From Chryseolinea serpens (GTDB taxonomy: Bacteria > Bacteroidota > Bacteroidia > Cytophagales > Cyclobacteriaceae): a stretch of DNA of 64,000 nt. Positions 1 through 11,852 of this stretch are shown here, in pieces. Position 1 is the stretch's first letter; each line of letters opens with the position of its first letter. The notes beneath the pieces were generated by a model that made no database searches, had not been told where the DNA came from, and saw only the letters and a program-made list of their open reading frames with translations. The DNA lies in the NCBI RefSeq assembly GCF_900129725.1, contig NZ_FQWQ01000005.1:186001-250000 (forward strand), written 5' to 3'. The position numbers and the translations under genes were made by a program.

Positions 1-453
1 GAGAAGATCTGCATCAACAAGGGTATGGGCGTGGCGGTATCCGACAAGAAACTGATCGATGTGGCGTTGGAAGAAATCACCAGCATCAGCGGCCAGAAGG
101 CGGTATCGACCAAGTCGAAGAAAGCGATCTCCAACTTCAAGTTGAGAGAGAACATGCCGATCGGTGTGCGGGTGACCCTGCGCGGCGACAAGATGTACGA
201 ATTCCTGGATCGCCTCATGAGCATCGCCCTTCCCCGGGTACGTGACTTCCGCGGCATTTCCGCCAAAGGATTCGACGGCCGTGGAAACTATACCATGGGT
301 GTGAAAGAACAGATCATCTTCCCCGAGATCTCCATCGACAAGGTGAACAAGATCAGCGGTATGGATATCACGTTCGTGACCACTGCCCAAACAGACGAAG
401 AAAGCTACGAGCTCCTGAAAGCATTCGGGATGCCTTTTGCGAATAAAAATTAA
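1..453 (+). CDS. rplE: 50S ribosomal protein L5 (5' end cut by window)
   Basis: L5 binds 5S rRNA in the central protuberance of the large subunit. The reading frame is open from the first base and starts in mid-protein, so about 30 N-terminal residues lie outside the window; the internal ATG at 25 is not the start. The remaining 150 residues contain the L5 signature stretches [14 protein letters not shown] and [10 protein letters not shown] and end with the typical KAFGMPF segment. It is followed 8 bases later by rpsN, as in the spc operon. Confidence 0.97.
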   Translation, partial: EKICINKGMGVAVSDKKLIDVALEEITSISGQKAVSTKSKKAISNFKLRENMPIGVRVTLRGDKMYEFLDRLMSIALPRVRDFRGISAKGFDGRGNYTMGVKEQIIFPEISIDKVNKISGMDITFVTTAQTDEESYELLKAFGMPFANKN

Positions 454-461
454 GAAACAGC

Positions 462-731
462 ATGGCTAAAACATCAGTAATAGCAAGGCAGACAAAACGT
501 GAGAAGCTGGTAGCGACCTACGCAGCAAAACGGAAAGCCTTAAAAGAGGCCGGAGACTATGCGGCCCTGGACAAATTGCCCCGCAACGCTTCCCCGGTTC
601 GGTTGAAGAACCGTTGCAAGCTCACGGGCCGTCCCAAAGGATATATGGGTAAGTTCGGCGTTTGCCGTAACGTATTCCGTGAAATGGCTTCTGCAGGAAA
701 GATACCCGGCGTCACCAAGGCGAGCTGGTAA
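462..731 (+). CDS. rpsN: 30S ribosomal protein S14
   Basis: S14 is a small-subunit head protein needed for late 30S assembly. The 89-residue length and the segment [19 protein letters not shown] identify it; it ends with the classic GVTKASW tail. It is the long form without the four-cysteine zinc knuckle of the 61-residue type. It sits 8 bases after rplE and is followed by an unusually long gap of 167 bases before rpsH, which holds an internal promoter. Confidence 0.97.
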   Translation: MAKTSVIARQTKREKLVATYAAKRKALKEAGDYAALDKLPRNASPVRLKNRCKLTGRPKGYMGKFGVCRNVFREMASAGKIPGVTKASW

Positions 732-805
732 CTTCCCCCCACACCCACACACTACATATTGGTTGCTGAGTATCAAGGTCTCCGCAAGGAGAAACCCGAT
801 GACAG

Positions 806-836
806 TTTGGATTATTGAAATTGTTCGATATCTTTG
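806..836 (+). promoter_or_regulatory. Internal Bacteroidota-type promoter upstream of rpsH
   Basis: TTTG at 806-809, a 19-base spacer and TATCTTTG at 829-836 match the Bacteroidota sigma consensus TTTG-N19-21-TAnnTTTG exactly. Transcription would start near 841 and give a leader of about 60 nt to rpsH. The leader region begins with a small inverted repeat, AGCCCG (838-843) with CGGGCT (857-862). The gap interrupts an otherwise tightly packed operon. Confidence 0.65.
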
Positions 837-898
837 CAGCCCGGTTTTAAGAAACGCGGGCTTGCTTATTTAATAGAATTAGGAAAAGGATAAATAAA

Positions 899-1297
899 AT
901 GACTGATCCGATAGCAGATTACTTAACCCGGTTGCGGAATGCCATTAGGGCCAACCATAAGGTGGTTGAAATCCCCGCTTCCAATCTCAAAAAGGAGATT
1001 ACGAAGGTTCTTTTTGACAAAGGGTTTATCCTGAACTACAAGTTCCAGGACGGTGAACATAGCCAAGGCATTATCAAGATCGCCTTGAAATACAATCCTG
1101 AAACGAAGGAGTCAGCTATAACTACCTTGGAAAGAATCAGCACACCTGGTTTGCGCCAGTATGCCAACACCGGTTCCATGCCGCGCGTAATGAACGGCCT
1201 GGGCGTTGCCATCCTGTCGACATCCAAAGGGGTGATCACCGACAAGGAAGCACGCACCCTTAACGTAGGTGGTGAAGTATTGTGTTACGTGTATTAA
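899..1297 (+). CDS. rpsH: 30S ribosomal protein S8
   Basis: S8 binds the central domain of 16S rRNA; in enterobacteria it is also the translational repressor of the spc operon. The 132-residue product opens with [15 protein letters not shown] and contains STPGLRQYA and [13 protein letters not shown], all characteristic of S8. It is the first gene after the internal promoter at 806-836, with rplF following at 12 bases. Whether S8 autoregulates here cannot be read from the sequence. Confidence 0.97.
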   Translation: MTDPIADYLTRLRNAIRANHKVVEIPASNLKKEITKVLFDKGFILNYKFQDGEHSQGIIKIALKYNPETKESAITTLERISTPGLRQYANTGSMPRVMNGLGVAILSTSKGVITDKEARTLNVGGEVLCYVY

Positions 1298-1309
1298 TAG
1301 AGAAGCAAC

Positions 1310-1867
1310 ATGTCACGAATAGGTAAGCAACCGATAAGCATTCCCTCCGGAGTAACTTTCAACTTCTCGAAAGAGAACAACAAAGTGACCGTGAAAGGAC
1401 CCAAGGGCGAACTCTACCAGGCCATCGACCCTGACTTTACTGTCAAGTTTGAGAATGGCATTGTAGAATTAGAGCGTCCGACAGATCAAAAACGTCACAA
1501 GGCTATGCACGGTCTGTACCGCGCATTGATCGCCAACATGGTGGAAGGCGTTTCCAAAGGCTACAGACACCAGCTTGAACTGGTGGGTGTGGGTTACAAA
1601 GCCAACGCGCAATCCAACGTGCTCGAACTTAGCTTAGGCTATTCGCACAACGTGTTCCTGGCGGTTCCCTCTGAAATCAAAGTTCAGGCGGTACAAGAAA
1701 AAGGTCAGAACCCGACCATCATCCTGGAAGGCATCGACAAACAACTCCTCGGACAAGTAGCCGCCAAGTTGAAGTCGCTCCGCAAGATCGAGCCTTACAA
1801 AGGCAAAGGTATTCGCTTCACAGGTGAGTATGTACGTAGAAAAGCTGGTAAGGCTGCTGCGAAGTAA
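1310..1867 (+). CDS. rplF: 50S ribosomal protein L6
   Basis: L6 lies near the factor-binding site of the large subunit. At 185 residues it has the normal length, starts MSRIGKQPI and carries the C-terminal signature RKIEPYKGKGIR, then a short Lys/Ala tail. It is placed between rpsH and rplR as in the canonical spc operon, with 41 bases to the next gene. Confidence 0.97.
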   Translation: MSRIGKQPISIPSGVTFNFSKENNKVTVKGPKGELYQAIDPDFTVKFENGIVELERPTDQKRHKAMHGLYRALIANMVEGVSKGYRHQLELVGVGYKANAQSNVLELSLGYSHNVFLAVPSEIKVQAVQEKGQNPTIILEGIDKQLLGQVAAKLKSLRKIEPYKGKGIRFTGEYVRRKAGKAAAK

Positions 1868-1908
1868 TTAGGTAGAGAAAGAACAAGCATCATAGAAAAC
1901 AAGAAACT

Positions 1909-2259
1909 ATGGCAGGCAAGAATATTGAAAGAAGAGAGCGGATCAAATTAGGTGTCCGTAAGAGAGTAACCGGCACTACAGACAGACCTCGTTTGTCCGT
2001 GTTCAGAAGCAACAAAGGCTTGTTCGTTCAGATCATCGACGATCTGAAAGGCACCACAGTAGTTTCTGCTTCCACCTCCGAGCTTGGCGAAAAAGCAAAG
2101 CTGAACGTGGAGAACTCGAAGAATGTAGGCAAGAAGATCGCAGAAAAAGCTTTGGCCTCCGGCATTCAGAGCATCGTATTCGATCGCAATGGTTACCTCT
2201 ACCATGGAAATATCAAAGCTTTGGCTGAAGGTGCCAGAGAAGGTGGTTTAAAATTCTAA
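1909..2259 (+). CDS. rplR: 50S ribosomal protein L18
   Basis: L18 binds 5S rRNA together with L5. The 116-residue product has the basic N-terminus [15 protein letters not shown], the strand [12 protein letters not shown] and the C-terminal motif [21 protein letters not shown], all diagnostic. Neighbours rplF and rpsE are in standard order, with 11 bases to rpsE. Confidence 0.97.
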   Translation: MAGKNIERRERIKLGVRKRVTGTTDRPRLSVFRSNKGLFVQIIDDLKGTTVVSASTSELGEKAKLNVENSKNVGKKIAEKALASGIQSIVFDRNGYLYHGNIKALAEGAREGGLKF

Positions 2260-2270
2260 GAAACTGAAAT

Positions 2271-2789
2271 ATGTCAGTAAGCAACATAAGCACAGTAAAA
2301 GCCAGCGAAATCGATCTTAAGGAAAGAGTAGTAGCCATCGAGCGTGTAGCCAAGGTGGTGAAAGGTGGTCGTCGTTTCAGCTTCGCAGCCATTGTCGTAG
2401 TAGGCGATGGAAACGGAGTGGTAGGTTACGGATTGGGCAAAGCCAACGAAGTAACAGACGCTATCACCAAAGGCATCGACGATGCCAAGAAGCACCTGGT
2501 GAAAGTGCCGATCATCAAAGGCACTGTGCCCCATGAGTCTGTTGGAAAATTTGGCGGTGGATTCGTACTGCTGAAGCCCGCTTCTCCTGGTACAGGTGTT
2601 ATCGCCGGTGGTGCTATGCGCGCCGTATTGGAAAGCGCTGGTGTACACAACGTGTTGGCAAAATCCAAAGGCTCGTCAAACCCCCACAACGTGGTGAAAG
2701 CTACTTTCAAGGCATTGACCAGCATGCGCGACGCCTTCACCGTAGCAAAGAACAGAGGAGTATCATTGTCGAAAGTATTTAACGGCTAA
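2271..2789 (+). CDS. rpsE: 30S ribosomal protein S5
   Basis: S5 helps set decoding fidelity and lines the mRNA entry channel. The 172-residue protein shows the N-terminal double-stranded-RNA-binding-like fold with the motif [19 protein letters not shown] and the C-terminal [18 protein letters not shown] signature. It is followed by the short rpmD gene after 5 bases. Confidence 0.97.
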   Translation: MSVSNISTVKASEIDLKERVVAIERVAKVVKGGRRFSFAAIVVVGDGNGVVGYGLGKANEVTDAITKGIDDAKKHLVKVPIIKGTVPHESVGKFGGGFVLLKPASPGTGVIAGGAMRAVLESAGVHNVLAKSKGSSNPHNVVKATFKALTSMRDAFTVAKNRGVSLSKVFNG

Positions 2790-2794
2790 GAGAC

Positions 2795-2974
2795 ATGGCG
2801 AAAGTACAGATCACACAGAAGAGAAGCACCATCAAGAGACCCGAAACACAGATCCGCACGATCCAAGCGTTGGGCCTCGGTAAAATAAACAGAACGGTTG
2901 AAGTGGAGCTGACGCCCCAGATCGCCGGCATGATTTCAAAAGTGAATCATTTGATTACTGTAAAAGAACTGTAA
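2795..2974 (+). CDS. rpmD: 50S ribosomal protein L30
   Basis: This short gene translates to 59 residues beginning [16 protein letters not shown] and ending LITVKEL, which matches the small L30 family of about 60 residues; the motif [15 protein letters not shown] is the L30 core. L30 is a peripheral large-subunit protein. Its position between rpsE (5 bases) and rplO (1 base) is the classical spc order, and it adds confidence to a gene this short. Confidence 0.95.
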   Translation: MAKVQITQKRSTIKRPETQIRTIQALGLGKINRTVEVELTPQIAGMISKVNHLITVKEL

Positions 2975-2975
2975 G

Positions 2976-3422
2976 ATGAAGCTGCATACATTAAAACCTG
3001 CTGAAGGTTCAACAAAAACAAACAAGAGACTTGGCCGCGGTCAGGGCTCGGGTGGGAGCACGGCAGGACGCGGTCACAAGGGTGCACAGTCCCGTTCGGG
3101 TAACGCCAAGAAGTCTGGCTTCGAAGGTGGTCAGATGCCTTTGCAGCGTCGCGTACCGAAGTTCGGTTTTAAGAACAACAACAAAGAATATTTCAAGGCA
3201 GTGAACCTTGATGCTTTGGAAGGACTTGCTGAAAAAGTAAAATCCACTACCCTCAGCCTCGCCGTGCTGATCGAAAATGGTGTAGTAGGCAAGAACGACA
3301 AAGTGAAAGTTTTAGGAAGAGGTGAATTGAAAGCAAAGGTTAGCGTTGAGGCACATGCCTTCTCTGCTAGCGCAACACAAGCGATTGAAAAAGTAGGTGG
3401 AACAGCCACAACCGTGAAGTAA
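2976..3422 (+). CDS. rplO: 50S ribosomal protein L15
   Basis: L15 is a late-assembly large-subunit protein. The 148-residue sequence has the Gly/Arg/Lys-rich N-terminal extension GRGQGSGGSTAGRGHKG, then GGQMPLQRRVPKFGF, both typical. Its TAA stop shares one base with the ATG of secY (TAATG at 3420-3424), an arrangement that favours translational coupling of the ribosomal genes to the translocon gene. Confidence 0.97.
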   Translation: MKLHTLKPAEGSTKTNKRLGRGQGSGGSTAGRGHKGAQSRSGNAKKSGFEGGQMPLQRRVPKFGFKNNNKEYFKAVNLDALEGLAEKVKSTTLSLAVLIENGVVGKNDKVKVLGRGELKAKVSVEAHAFSASATQAIEKVGGTATTVK

Positions 3423-4738
3423 TGAAGCGTTTCATTCAGACCATAAAGAATATCTTCTCAATAGAAGACCTGCGCGTCAGGATTCTCAATACCATGGGAT
3501 TCCTGGTCATTTTCAGGCTCGGATCTTATATTGTATTGCCCGGCATCGACCCTAACCGGTTGGATGTGAACCGGAACACCAGTGGTATTCTCGGTTTCAT
3601 CAACACCTTCTCGGGTGGTGCCTTCAACAACGCGTCGATTTTCGCATTGGGCATCATGCCGTACATCTCGGCTTCGATTATCGTACAGCTCCTTTCGTTT
3701 GCTGTACCCTATTTCCAGAAGCTCCAGAAAGAAGGCGACTCGGGCCGGAAGCGTTTGAATCAATATACCCGCGTGCTGACGATCTTTATCACGATCTTCC
3801 AAGGCTATAGCTACCTCAAAGGCGCTATCGATCCTTCGGTGATCATGAACCCCGGACCGTTCTTTTTCGTGACCTCCGTAGCCATCCTCATCTCCGGAAC
3901 GATGTTCTGTATGTGGTTGGGCGAAAGGATCACCGACAAAGGTATCGGTAACGGTATCTCGATGTTGATCATGATCGGTATCGTGTCGCGCCTGCCGCTG
4001 GCATTGATCGCCGAGATCAGCGACAAGTTCCCCGGAAAGGCTTTCGCATTTATCATTGAATTATTTGTACTGTTCGGAATCGTGGTAGCCGTTATTGCCC
4101 TCACGCAAGCGACCCGCCGCATCCCGATCCAATATGCCAAGCAAGTGATCGGCAACAAACTCTATGGCGGCAAGCGCGACTTCATCCCCTTGAAGTTGAA
4201 CTCCGCAGGGGTAATGCCCATCATCTTCGCACAAGCTTTGATGTTCTTTCCGGCCCTCATCGCGGGCATGTGGAGAGACAGCGACATCGGCGCCTACATC
4301 GGATCTACATTTTCGGATCCGTATTCATGGCAGTATAGCTTGCTGTTCGCGTCCATGATCTTGATCTTCACGTTCTTCTACACGGCGATCACGATCAACT
4401 CGAACGACATTGCTGACAACTTGAAACGCAACGGTGGCTTTGTGCCCGGAGTAAAACCCGGCAAACAAACCGCTGAGTTTATAGACACTGTTTTATCAAG
4501 AATCACATTGCCCGGAGCCCTGTTCCTGTGTGCTATTGCCGTGCTTCCCGCATTCGCAGTAAAAGCTGGAGTAGGACAAAACTTCGCACAGTTCTTTGGT
4601 GGCACGTCGCTTCTGATCTTGGTTGGGGTGGTATTGGATACCCTCCAGCAAATCGAAAGCTACCTGCTCATGAGACACTACGAAGGGATGATGAAGTCGG
4701 GCAGAGTGAAAGGACGTTCTCAATTTGCTGCGGCTTAA
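3422..4738 (+). CDS. secY: Preprotein translocase channel subunit SecY
   Basis: SecY forms the protein-conducting channel of the inner membrane. The 438-residue product has about ten hydrophobic segments, the early plug-region motif GGAFNNASIFALGIMPYISASI, and conserved cytoplasmic-loop stretches such as ITDKGIGNGISMLI and RRIPIQYAKQV. The start ATG overlaps the rplO stop by one base. map follows after 7 bases, so export and N-terminal methionine removal are co-transcribed with ribosome synthesis, as in many Bacteria. Confidence 0.97.
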   Translation: MKRFIQTIKNIFSIEDLRVRILNTMGFLVIFRLGSYIVLPGIDPNRLDVNRNTSGILGFINTFSGGAFNNASIFALGIMPYISASIIVQLLSFAVPYFQKLQKEGDSGRKRLNQYTRVLTIFITIFQGYSYLKGAIDPSVIMNPGPFFFVTSVAILISGTMFCMWLGERITDKGIGNGISMLIMIGIVSRLPLALIAEISDKFPGKAFAFIIELFVLFGIVVAVIALTQATRRIPIQYAKQVIGNKLYGGKRDFIPLKLNSAGVMPIIFAQALMFFPALIAGMWRDSDIGAYIGSTFSDPYSWQYSLLFASMILIFTFFYTAITINSNDIADNLKRNGGFVPGVKPGKQTAEFIDTVLSRITLPGALFLCAIAVLPAFAVKAGVGQNFAQFFGGTSLLILVGVVLDTLQQIESYLLMRHYEGMMKSGRVKGRSQFAAA

Positions 4739-4745
4739 AGGCTGA

Positions 4746-5540
4746 ATGATTAACTTAAAAACGGCAGAAGAGTTACAGATCATGAAGGAGGGCGCCCAGA
4801 TTCTGGGGAAGGCCCACGGAGAGATCGCCAGGAAAGTAAAGCCTGGTGTGAAAACGAAAGATCTGGACAAGCTGGCGGAAGAGTATATCAGAGATAATGG
4901 TGGAATCCCGTCGTTCAAACACTACAACGGATTTCCTTCATCACTCTGCATCTCGGTAAACGACGTAGTGGTGCACGGATTTCCCGGCAACTATGAAGTG
5001 AAAGAGACCGACATCATATCGATAGATTGTGGTGTTTTATATAAAGGTTTTCACAGTGATTCGGCATACACTTATCCACTGGAAGGTGTAGGACCGGAAA
5101 CACTGCTCCTCCTGAATCGCACGTACGAGTCCCTTTACCGGGGCATCGCACAGGCAAAAGCAGGAAACCGGATCGGGGATGTGAGCTATGCGATCCAGAG
5201 CTACGTAGAGAGCTTCGGATACGGTGTGGTTCGCGAACTGGTGGGACACGGCGTGGGGCGCAAGCTGCACGAAGATCCGGAAGTGCCCAACTATGGTAAG
5301 CGGGGCAAAGGAGTCAAGATCATTGCCGGAATGGTTTTCGCCATCGAGCCGATGATAAACCGGGGAACAAAGAATGTCGTGCAGGATAACGACGGTTGGA
5401 CGGTGCGAACCGCCGACCACATGCCCAGCGCACATTTTGAACATACGGTGGCCGTGACCGAGAGCGAAACAGTGATATTGACGACGCACGAGTATATTGA
5501 AGAAAACTATCCATATAAGTGGCGAAGCAAAAGTCAATAG
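4746..5540 (+). CDS. map: Methionine aminopeptidase, type I
   Basis: The enzyme removes the initiator methionine from nascent proteins. The 264-residue protein shows the five metal ligands of the pita-bread fold: two Asp in [17 protein letters not shown], His in [15 protein letters not shown], Glu in [10 protein letters not shown] and Glu in VAVTESETV. It has the short type I form. Its 3' end overlaps infA by 22 bases in another frame, suggesting coupled translation. Confidence 0.96.
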   Translation: MINLKTAEELQIMKEGAQILGKAHGEIARKVKPGVKTKDLDKLAEEYIRDNGGIPSFKHYNGFPSSLCISVNDVVVHGFPGNYEVKETDIISIDCGVLYKGFHSDSAYTYPLEGVGPETLLLLNRTYESLYRGIAQAKAGNRIGDVSYAIQSYVESFGYGVVRELVGHGVGRKLHEDPEVPNYGKRGKGVKIIAGMVFAIEPMINRGTKNVVQDNDGWTVRTADHMPSAHFEHTVAVTESETVILTTHEYIEENYPYKWRSKSQ

Positions 5541-5737
5541 AACAAGACGGCACAATTTCGGAAGCGTTATCCAATGCGATGTTTCGCGTACAGTTGGAAA
5601 ACGGACATGAAGTGTTGGCACATATTTCAGGTAAAATGAGAATGCACTACATCCGCATTTTGCCCGGCGACAGAGTAAGATTGGAAATGTCGCCTTACGA
5701 TTTAACAAAAGGTAGAATTGTATTCAGATACAAGTAA
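5519..5737 (+). CDS. infA: Translation initiation factor IF-1
   Basis: IF-1 occupies the ribosomal A site during initiation. The 72-residue S1-type OB-fold protein contains [25 protein letters not shown]-like core strands and the [13 protein letters not shown] motif. Translation starts at a GTG (5519-5521), not ATG, inside the end of map; the next in-frame ATG would remove the first strand, so GTG is the correct start. Rare starts on infA in this position are seen in related operons. Confidence 0.95.
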   Translation: MAKQKSIEQDGTISEALSNAMFRVQLENGHEVLAHISGKMRMHYIRILPGDRVRLEMSPYDLTKGRIVFRYK

Positions 5738-5745
5738 AAACGAAC

Positions 5746-5862
5746 ATGAAAGTTAAAGCATCCATAAAGAAACGCAGCGCTGATTGCAAGATCATCAGAC
5801 GCAAGGGCAAACTGTATGTGATTAACAAAAAGAATCCTAGGTTTAAACAAAGACAAGGTTAA
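5746..5862 (+). CDS. rpmJ: 50S ribosomal protein L36
   Basis: This 38-codon gene reads [20 protein letters not shown] and ends PRFKQRQG, the signature of L36. L36 is the smallest large-subunit protein and often binds zinc. Here only one cysteine is seen in the visible CxxC region (SADCKI), so this is probably the zinc-free variant. It sits between infA (8 bases) and rpsM (6 bases), the canonical position. Confidence 0.95.
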   Translation: MKVKASIKKRSADCKIIRRKGKLYVINKKNPRFKQRQG

Positions 5863-5868
5863 CATACT

Positions 5869-6249
5869 ATGGCACGTATAGCAGGTGTAGATATTCCCGA
5901 TAACAAGCGAGGCGAAATCAGTCTCACGTACATCTTTGGTATTGGCCGTAGGTCAGCCCAAAAGATCCTTACGGAAGCCGGTGTAAGCATCGACAAGAAA
6001 GTGAAGGAATGGAACGACGAAGAGTCGAACGCAGTCCGCGCAATCATCGCTGAGAAATTCAGAATCGAGGGTGCGTTGAAATCTGAGATCCAGTTGAGCA
6101 TCAAGCGCCTCATGGACATCGGATGCTACCGCGGACTCCGCCACAGAAAGGGCTTGCCCGTTCGTGGACAAACTACCAAGAACAACGCCCGTACTCGTAA
6201 GGGTAAGCGTAAGACGGTAGCGAACAAGAAGAAAGCAACTAAAGGTTAA
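5869..6249 (+). CDS. rpsM: 30S ribosomal protein S13
   Basis: S13 contacts the P-site tRNA and forms intersubunit bridges. The 126-residue product begins [20 protein letters not shown], has the helix-two-turn-helix region and the motif [16 protein letters not shown], and ends with the basic tail that reaches the P site. It heads the alpha-operon block rpsM-rpsK-rpsD-rpoA-rplQ. Confidence 0.97.
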   Translation: MARIAGVDIPDNKRGEISLTYIFGIGRRSAQKILTEAGVSIDKKVKEWNDEESNAVRAIIAEKFRIEGALKSEIQLSIKRLMDIGCYRGLRHRKGLPVRGQTTKNNARTRKGKRKTVANKKKATKG

Positions 6250-6268
6250 TAGATAAAACTTTTCAATA

Positions 6269-6667
6269 ATGGCGACAGCTGAAAAGAGAAAAGATAAAGC
6301 GAAGAAGCGCGTAGTGAACGTGGAAGCCGTAGGGCATGCACACATCCGTGCCACGTTCAACAACATCATCATTTCGATGACCAACACCACAGGACAAGTA
6401 ATTTCCTGGGCGTCGGCCGGAAAGATGGGCTTCAAAGGTTCGAAGAAGAACACTCCCTATGCCGCTCAGGTGGCCGCTCAGGATTGCGCTTCCAAAGCTT
6501 TCGAACAAGGACTGAGAAAGGTAGAAGTATTCGTGAAAGGCCCTGGCGCCGGACGTGAATCGGCTATCCGCACCATCCAAGGATCGGGCATCGAAGTAAC
6601 GGCTATCCGCGACGTGACGCCGCTGCCGCACAACGGCTGCCGCCCTCCGAAGAAAAGAAGAGTTTAA
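6269..6667 (+). CDS. rpsK: 30S ribosomal protein S11
   Basis: S11 is on the platform of the small subunit next to the mRNA exit. The 132-residue sequence carries [25 protein letters not shown] and the closing motif [18 protein letters not shown], which is nearly invariant. In Bacteroidota the platform proteins help sequester the anti-Shine-Dalgarno, which fits the lack of Shine-Dalgarno sites in this window (family knowledge, not seen here). Confidence 0.97.
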   Translation: MATAEKRKDKAKKRVVNVEAVGHAHIRATFNNIIISMTNTTGQVISWASAGKMGFKGSKKNTPYAAQVAAQDCASKAFEQGLRKVEVFVKGPGAGRESAIRTIQGSGIEVTAIRDVTPLPHNGCRPPKKRRV

Positions 6668-6695
6668 TTAAAGAATATTATATTTAGGTTTTACC

Positions 6696-7301
6696 ATGGC
6701 AAGATATACAGGCCCTAAAGTCAGAATCTCAAGACGTTTCAACGAGCCTATTTTAGGTGATAACAAGGCGCTTCAGAAGAAGAACTATGCTCCGGGTCAA
6801 CACGGCCGTGGCAAGAAGCGCAAGCAATCGGAATACGCTACGCAGCTTGCTGAAAAGCAAAAGGCCAAATACATCTACGGTTTGCTGGAAAGACAATTCG
6901 CAAAATTGTTCGACACGGCTTCCCGCAAGAAGGGCGTAACCGGTGAAGTGCTCCTGCAATTGCTGGAGTCACGGCTGGACAACACCGTGTACCGTCTGGG
7001 TATCGCTCCCACACGCCGCGCGGCTCGTCAATTGGTATTGCACAAACACATCCTGGTGAACGGCGATGTAGTAAATATCGGTTCTTTCACACTGAAGCCT
7101 GGCGACCTGGTGGAAGTACGCGAACGTTCCAAATCATTAGAAGTCATCACCAACAGCCTCTCCCTCCAAGGAGCCAAGAAGTACAACTGGTTGGAGTGGG
7201 ACAACAGCGAAATGACAGGAAAAATCATCAACCTGCCACCGCGTGTTGATATTCCCGAAAACATCAACGAGCAGCTGATCGTTGAATTGTACTCGAAGTA
7301 A
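6696..7301 (+). CDS. rpsD: 30S ribosomal protein S4
   Basis: S4 is a primary 16S rRNA-binding protein and, in enterobacteria, the repressor of the alpha operon. The 201 residues include the N-terminal segment [19 protein letters not shown] and the S4 RNA-binding domain around residues 92-155 ([31 protein letters not shown]). No CxxC zinc site is present near the N-terminus. Confidence 0.97.
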   Translation: MARYTGPKVRISRRFNEPILGDNKALQKKNYAPGQHGRGKKRKQSEYATQLAEKQKAKYIYGLLERQFAKLFDTASRKKGVTGEVLLQLLESRLDNTVYRLGIAPTRRAARQLVLHKHILVNGDVVNIGSFTLKPGDLVEVRERSKSLEVITNSLSLQGAKKYNWLEWDNSEMTGKIINLPPRVDIPENINEQLIVELYSK

Positions 7302-7324
7302 TTTTAACTGTTAACAACATCACT

Positions 7325-8314
7325 ATGTCAATATTAGCATTTCAAATGCCAGAGAAGGTTGCGATGGAAAAGTCCGATGATTTTCACGGTCTCTTCACAT
7401 TCAAGCCTCTGGAAAAAGGATATGGGGTGACCATCGGCAATGCGCTGAGAAGAATCCTGTTGTCCTCCCTGGAAGGTTATGCGATCACCGGAATCAAGGT
7501 TCCCGGTGTACTTCATGAGTTTTCGACCATCGAAGGAGTTGTGGAGGATGTTGCCGAAATCATCCTCAACCTGAAAATGGTTCGGTTCAGAAAAGTATCG
7601 GATAACTTCGATAATAAAATCACGGTAAACATTAAGAAACAGAAGCAGTTCAAAGCTGGCGACATCGCTAAGTTTACCTCTGCTTTCGAAATTCTTAACC
7701 CCGAGCACGTCATTTGCAACCTGGACGAAACCGCTCACTTCGAGATCGAACTCACGATCGAGAAGGGAAGAGGCTACCTCCCGGCTGAAGAAAATAAGCC
7801 TACAGAACAAGTATTCGGATTCATTCCGATCGACGCCATCTTCACGCCCATTAAGAACGTGAAATACAGCGTAGAAAACACCCGCGTAGAGCAAAAGACC
7901 GACTACGAAAAGTTGGTAGTAGACATCGAAACCGACGGATCTATCCACCCTGAAAAGGCGTTGGAAGGTGCCGCACACATCCTCATCAAACACTTTGCCC
8001 TGTTCTCCGACAAGTCGATGGAACTCGAAACCGGCAAAGATGCAGAAGTAGAGCAAGTAGACGAAGAAATGCTGCACATGCGCAAACTGTTGAAGACCGC
8101 ATTGCACGACCTCGATCTGTCCGTACGCGCCTACAACTGCTTGAAAGCAGCCGATGTGAAATCACTGGGCGACCTCGTTCAACTGGAGATCTCGGACATG
8201 ATGAAATTCAGAAACTTCGGTAAGAAGTCGCTGGCAGAATTGGAACAATTGGTAGCGGAGAAGAACCTCACCTTCGGTATGGATCTCTCCAAGTATAAAC
8301 TTGATGAAGACTAG
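7325..8314 (+). CDS. rpoA: DNA-directed RNA polymerase subunit alpha
   Basis: The alpha dimer nucleates RNA polymerase assembly and its C-terminal domain contacts promoters and activators. At 329 residues the length is standard. The N-terminal assembly domain contains [19 protein letters not shown], and the C-terminal helix-hairpin-helix domain spans about residues 258-320 ([31 protein letters not shown]). It lies between rpsD and rplQ as usual. Confidence 0.97.
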   Translation: MSILAFQMPEKVAMEKSDDFHGLFTFKPLEKGYGVTIGNALRRILLSSLEGYAITGIKVPGVLHEFSTIEGVVEDVAEIILNLKMVRFRKVSDNFDNKITVNIKKQKQFKAGDIAKFTSAFEILNPEHVICNLDETAHFEIELTIEKGRGYLPAEENKPTEQVFGFIPIDAIFTPIKNVKYSVENTRVEQKTDYEKLVVDIETDGSIHPEKALEGAAHILIKHFALFSDKSMELETGKDAEVEQVDEEMLHMRKLLKTALHDLDLSVRAYNCLKAADVKSLGDLVQLEISDMMKFRNFGKKSLAELEQLVAEKNLTFGMDLSKYKLDED

Positions 8315-8320
8315 GAAATC

Positions 8321-8854
8321 ATGAGACACGGTAAGAAGGTAAATCACTTAGGTAGAAAAACAGCGCACAGACAAGCGTTGCTTTCGAACATGGCTTCTTC
8401 GTTGATTCTGAACAAAAGAATCACGACCACGGTAGCCAAAGCCAAAGCGTTGAGAAAATATGTTGAGCCTTTGCTGACCAAGTCGAAGGACGACACCACG
8501 CACTCCAGAAGAACGGTGTTCTCCTACCTCCAAAACAAGGAGTCTGTGAAGACCCTGTTTGGTGAAGTAGCATCGAAGATTGCCGATCGTCCGGGTGGAT
8601 ATACCCGCATCATCAAATTGGGTGATGTACGCGTAGGTGACAACGCCGAAATGTGTCTCATCGAACTCGTGGATTTCAACACGCTCTACAGCAAGGAAGG
8701 CGTGGCCAAGAAAGCCAAGACCAGAAGAAGCCGCGGTGCGAAGAAAACCGAAGGTGCCGAAGGCGCAACCGAAGCTGCTCCTGCAGCCGAAGCCAAAGCT
8801 GAAAAGGCAGAAAAGAAGCCCAAGAAAGCTTCCACTAAGAAAGAAAAAGAATAG
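8321..8854 (+). CDS. rplQ: 50S ribosomal protein L17 with low-complexity C-terminal tail
   Basis: L17 sits near the peptide exit tunnel. Residues 1-120 are the conserved core ([40 protein letters not shown]). Residues from about 130 to 177 form an extra tail made almost only of Ala, Lys and Glu, with repeated [10 protein letters not shown]-like units. Core L17 is about 116-127 residues, so this is a lineage-type extension; such tails occur on L17 of several Bacteroidota (recalled knowledge). It is the last gene of the superoperon. Confidence 0.96.
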   Translation: MRHGKKVNHLGRKTAHRQALLSNMASSLILNKRITTTVAKAKALRKYVEPLLTKSKDDTTHSRRTVFSYLQNKESVKTLFGEVASKIADRPGGYTRIIKLGDVRVGDNAEMCLIELVDFNTLYSKEGVAKKAKTRRSRGAKKTEGAEGATEAAPAAEAKAEKAEKKPKKASTKKEKE

Positions 8855-8875
8855 TGATAGAACGCCATTCATACG

Positions 8876-8910
8876 AAAAGGGATCGAACAATCGTTTGAT
8901 CCCTTTTTTT
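8876..8910 (+). terminator. Rho-independent terminator of the ribosomal superoperon
   Basis: AAAAGGGATC (8876-8885) pairs with GATCCCTTTT (8898-8907) around a 12-base loop, and seven T follow the stem's GC part. It lies 22 bases after the rplQ stop and before the carA promoter. Confidence 0.9.
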
Positions 8911-8969
8911 ATGCCCTGGCCGCTGGTAAAAACCTATGCCCGGGCATGCTAATCCCGGAATTACTAACG

Positions 8970-8977
8970 TATTTTTG
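8970..8977 (+). promoter_or_regulatory. Promoter -7 box of carA
   Basis: TATTTTTG matches the Bacteroidota TAnnTTTG box and ends only 8 bases before the carA ATG at 8986, so the transcript would have a leader of a few bases or none. No clear TTG/TTTG box is seen at the usual upstream distance. Confidence 0.5.
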
Positions 8978-8985
8978 CGAACGCT

Positions 8986-11413
<2,428 letters not shown>

Positions 11414-11436
11414 TGCTTTGTCGAAATGATTATAGA

Positions 11437-11465
11437 AAAGCCAGGCAACATGTCCTGGCTTTTTT
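11437..11465 (+). terminator. Rho-independent terminator after eno
   Basis: AAAGCCAGG (11437-11445) pairs with CCTGGCTTT (11454-11462) around an 8-base loop, and the T run continues to 11465. It lies 23 bases after the eno stop. Confidence 0.9.
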
Positions 11466-11553
11466 CGTTTCCAATCCTTAGCGACCGGAGGGAAGCGCGG
11501 CTTGTTTTTTGACGTTGATTTATTCTCTATCTTAGTATCACTTTTTAAGCTAT

Positions 11554-11847
11554 ATGTTCAAGAAACTGCCGAAACCGTTCCGGAATTTTTATTTTTTATC
11601 GATCGCCTTCTTTGTGCTTTGGATGATCGCCCTGGATTCGAACAACATGATCGCCCGCTATCAGTTGAGTTCGAAGCTGCGATCGCTGGAGAATGAAAAG
11701 GAGTATTACGAGGAAAAAATAAAGGAAGTGGAAAAGGATCGCGACGAGCTTTTTGGCGACCGGGAGTCGCTGGAAAAATTCGCCCGCGAGAAATACCTGA
11801 TGAAAAAAGAGAGTGAAGACATCTTCATCGTAGCGGAAAAAGACTAA
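11554..11847 (+). CDS. Septum formation initiator family protein (FtsB/DivIC-like)
   Basis: The 97-residue product has a short basic cytoplasmic start, one membrane segment at about residues 11-28, and a Glu/Lys-rich coiled coil at about 33-65. It ends with the family motif SLEKFAREKYLMKKESEDIFIV. FtsB/DivIC proteins bridge the early and late divisome together with FtsL and FtsQ. The linkage of eno to an ftsB-type gene is widespread in Bacteria and supports the call. A weak promoter-like pair (TTTG at 11508, TATCTTAG at 11528) lies upstream. Confidence 0.88.
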   Translation: MFKKLPKPFRNFYFLSIAFFVLWMIALDSNNMIARYQLSSKLRSLENEKEYYEEKIKEVEKDRDELFGDRESLEKFAREKYLMKKESEDIFIVAEKD

Positions 11848-11852
11848 GTGGT

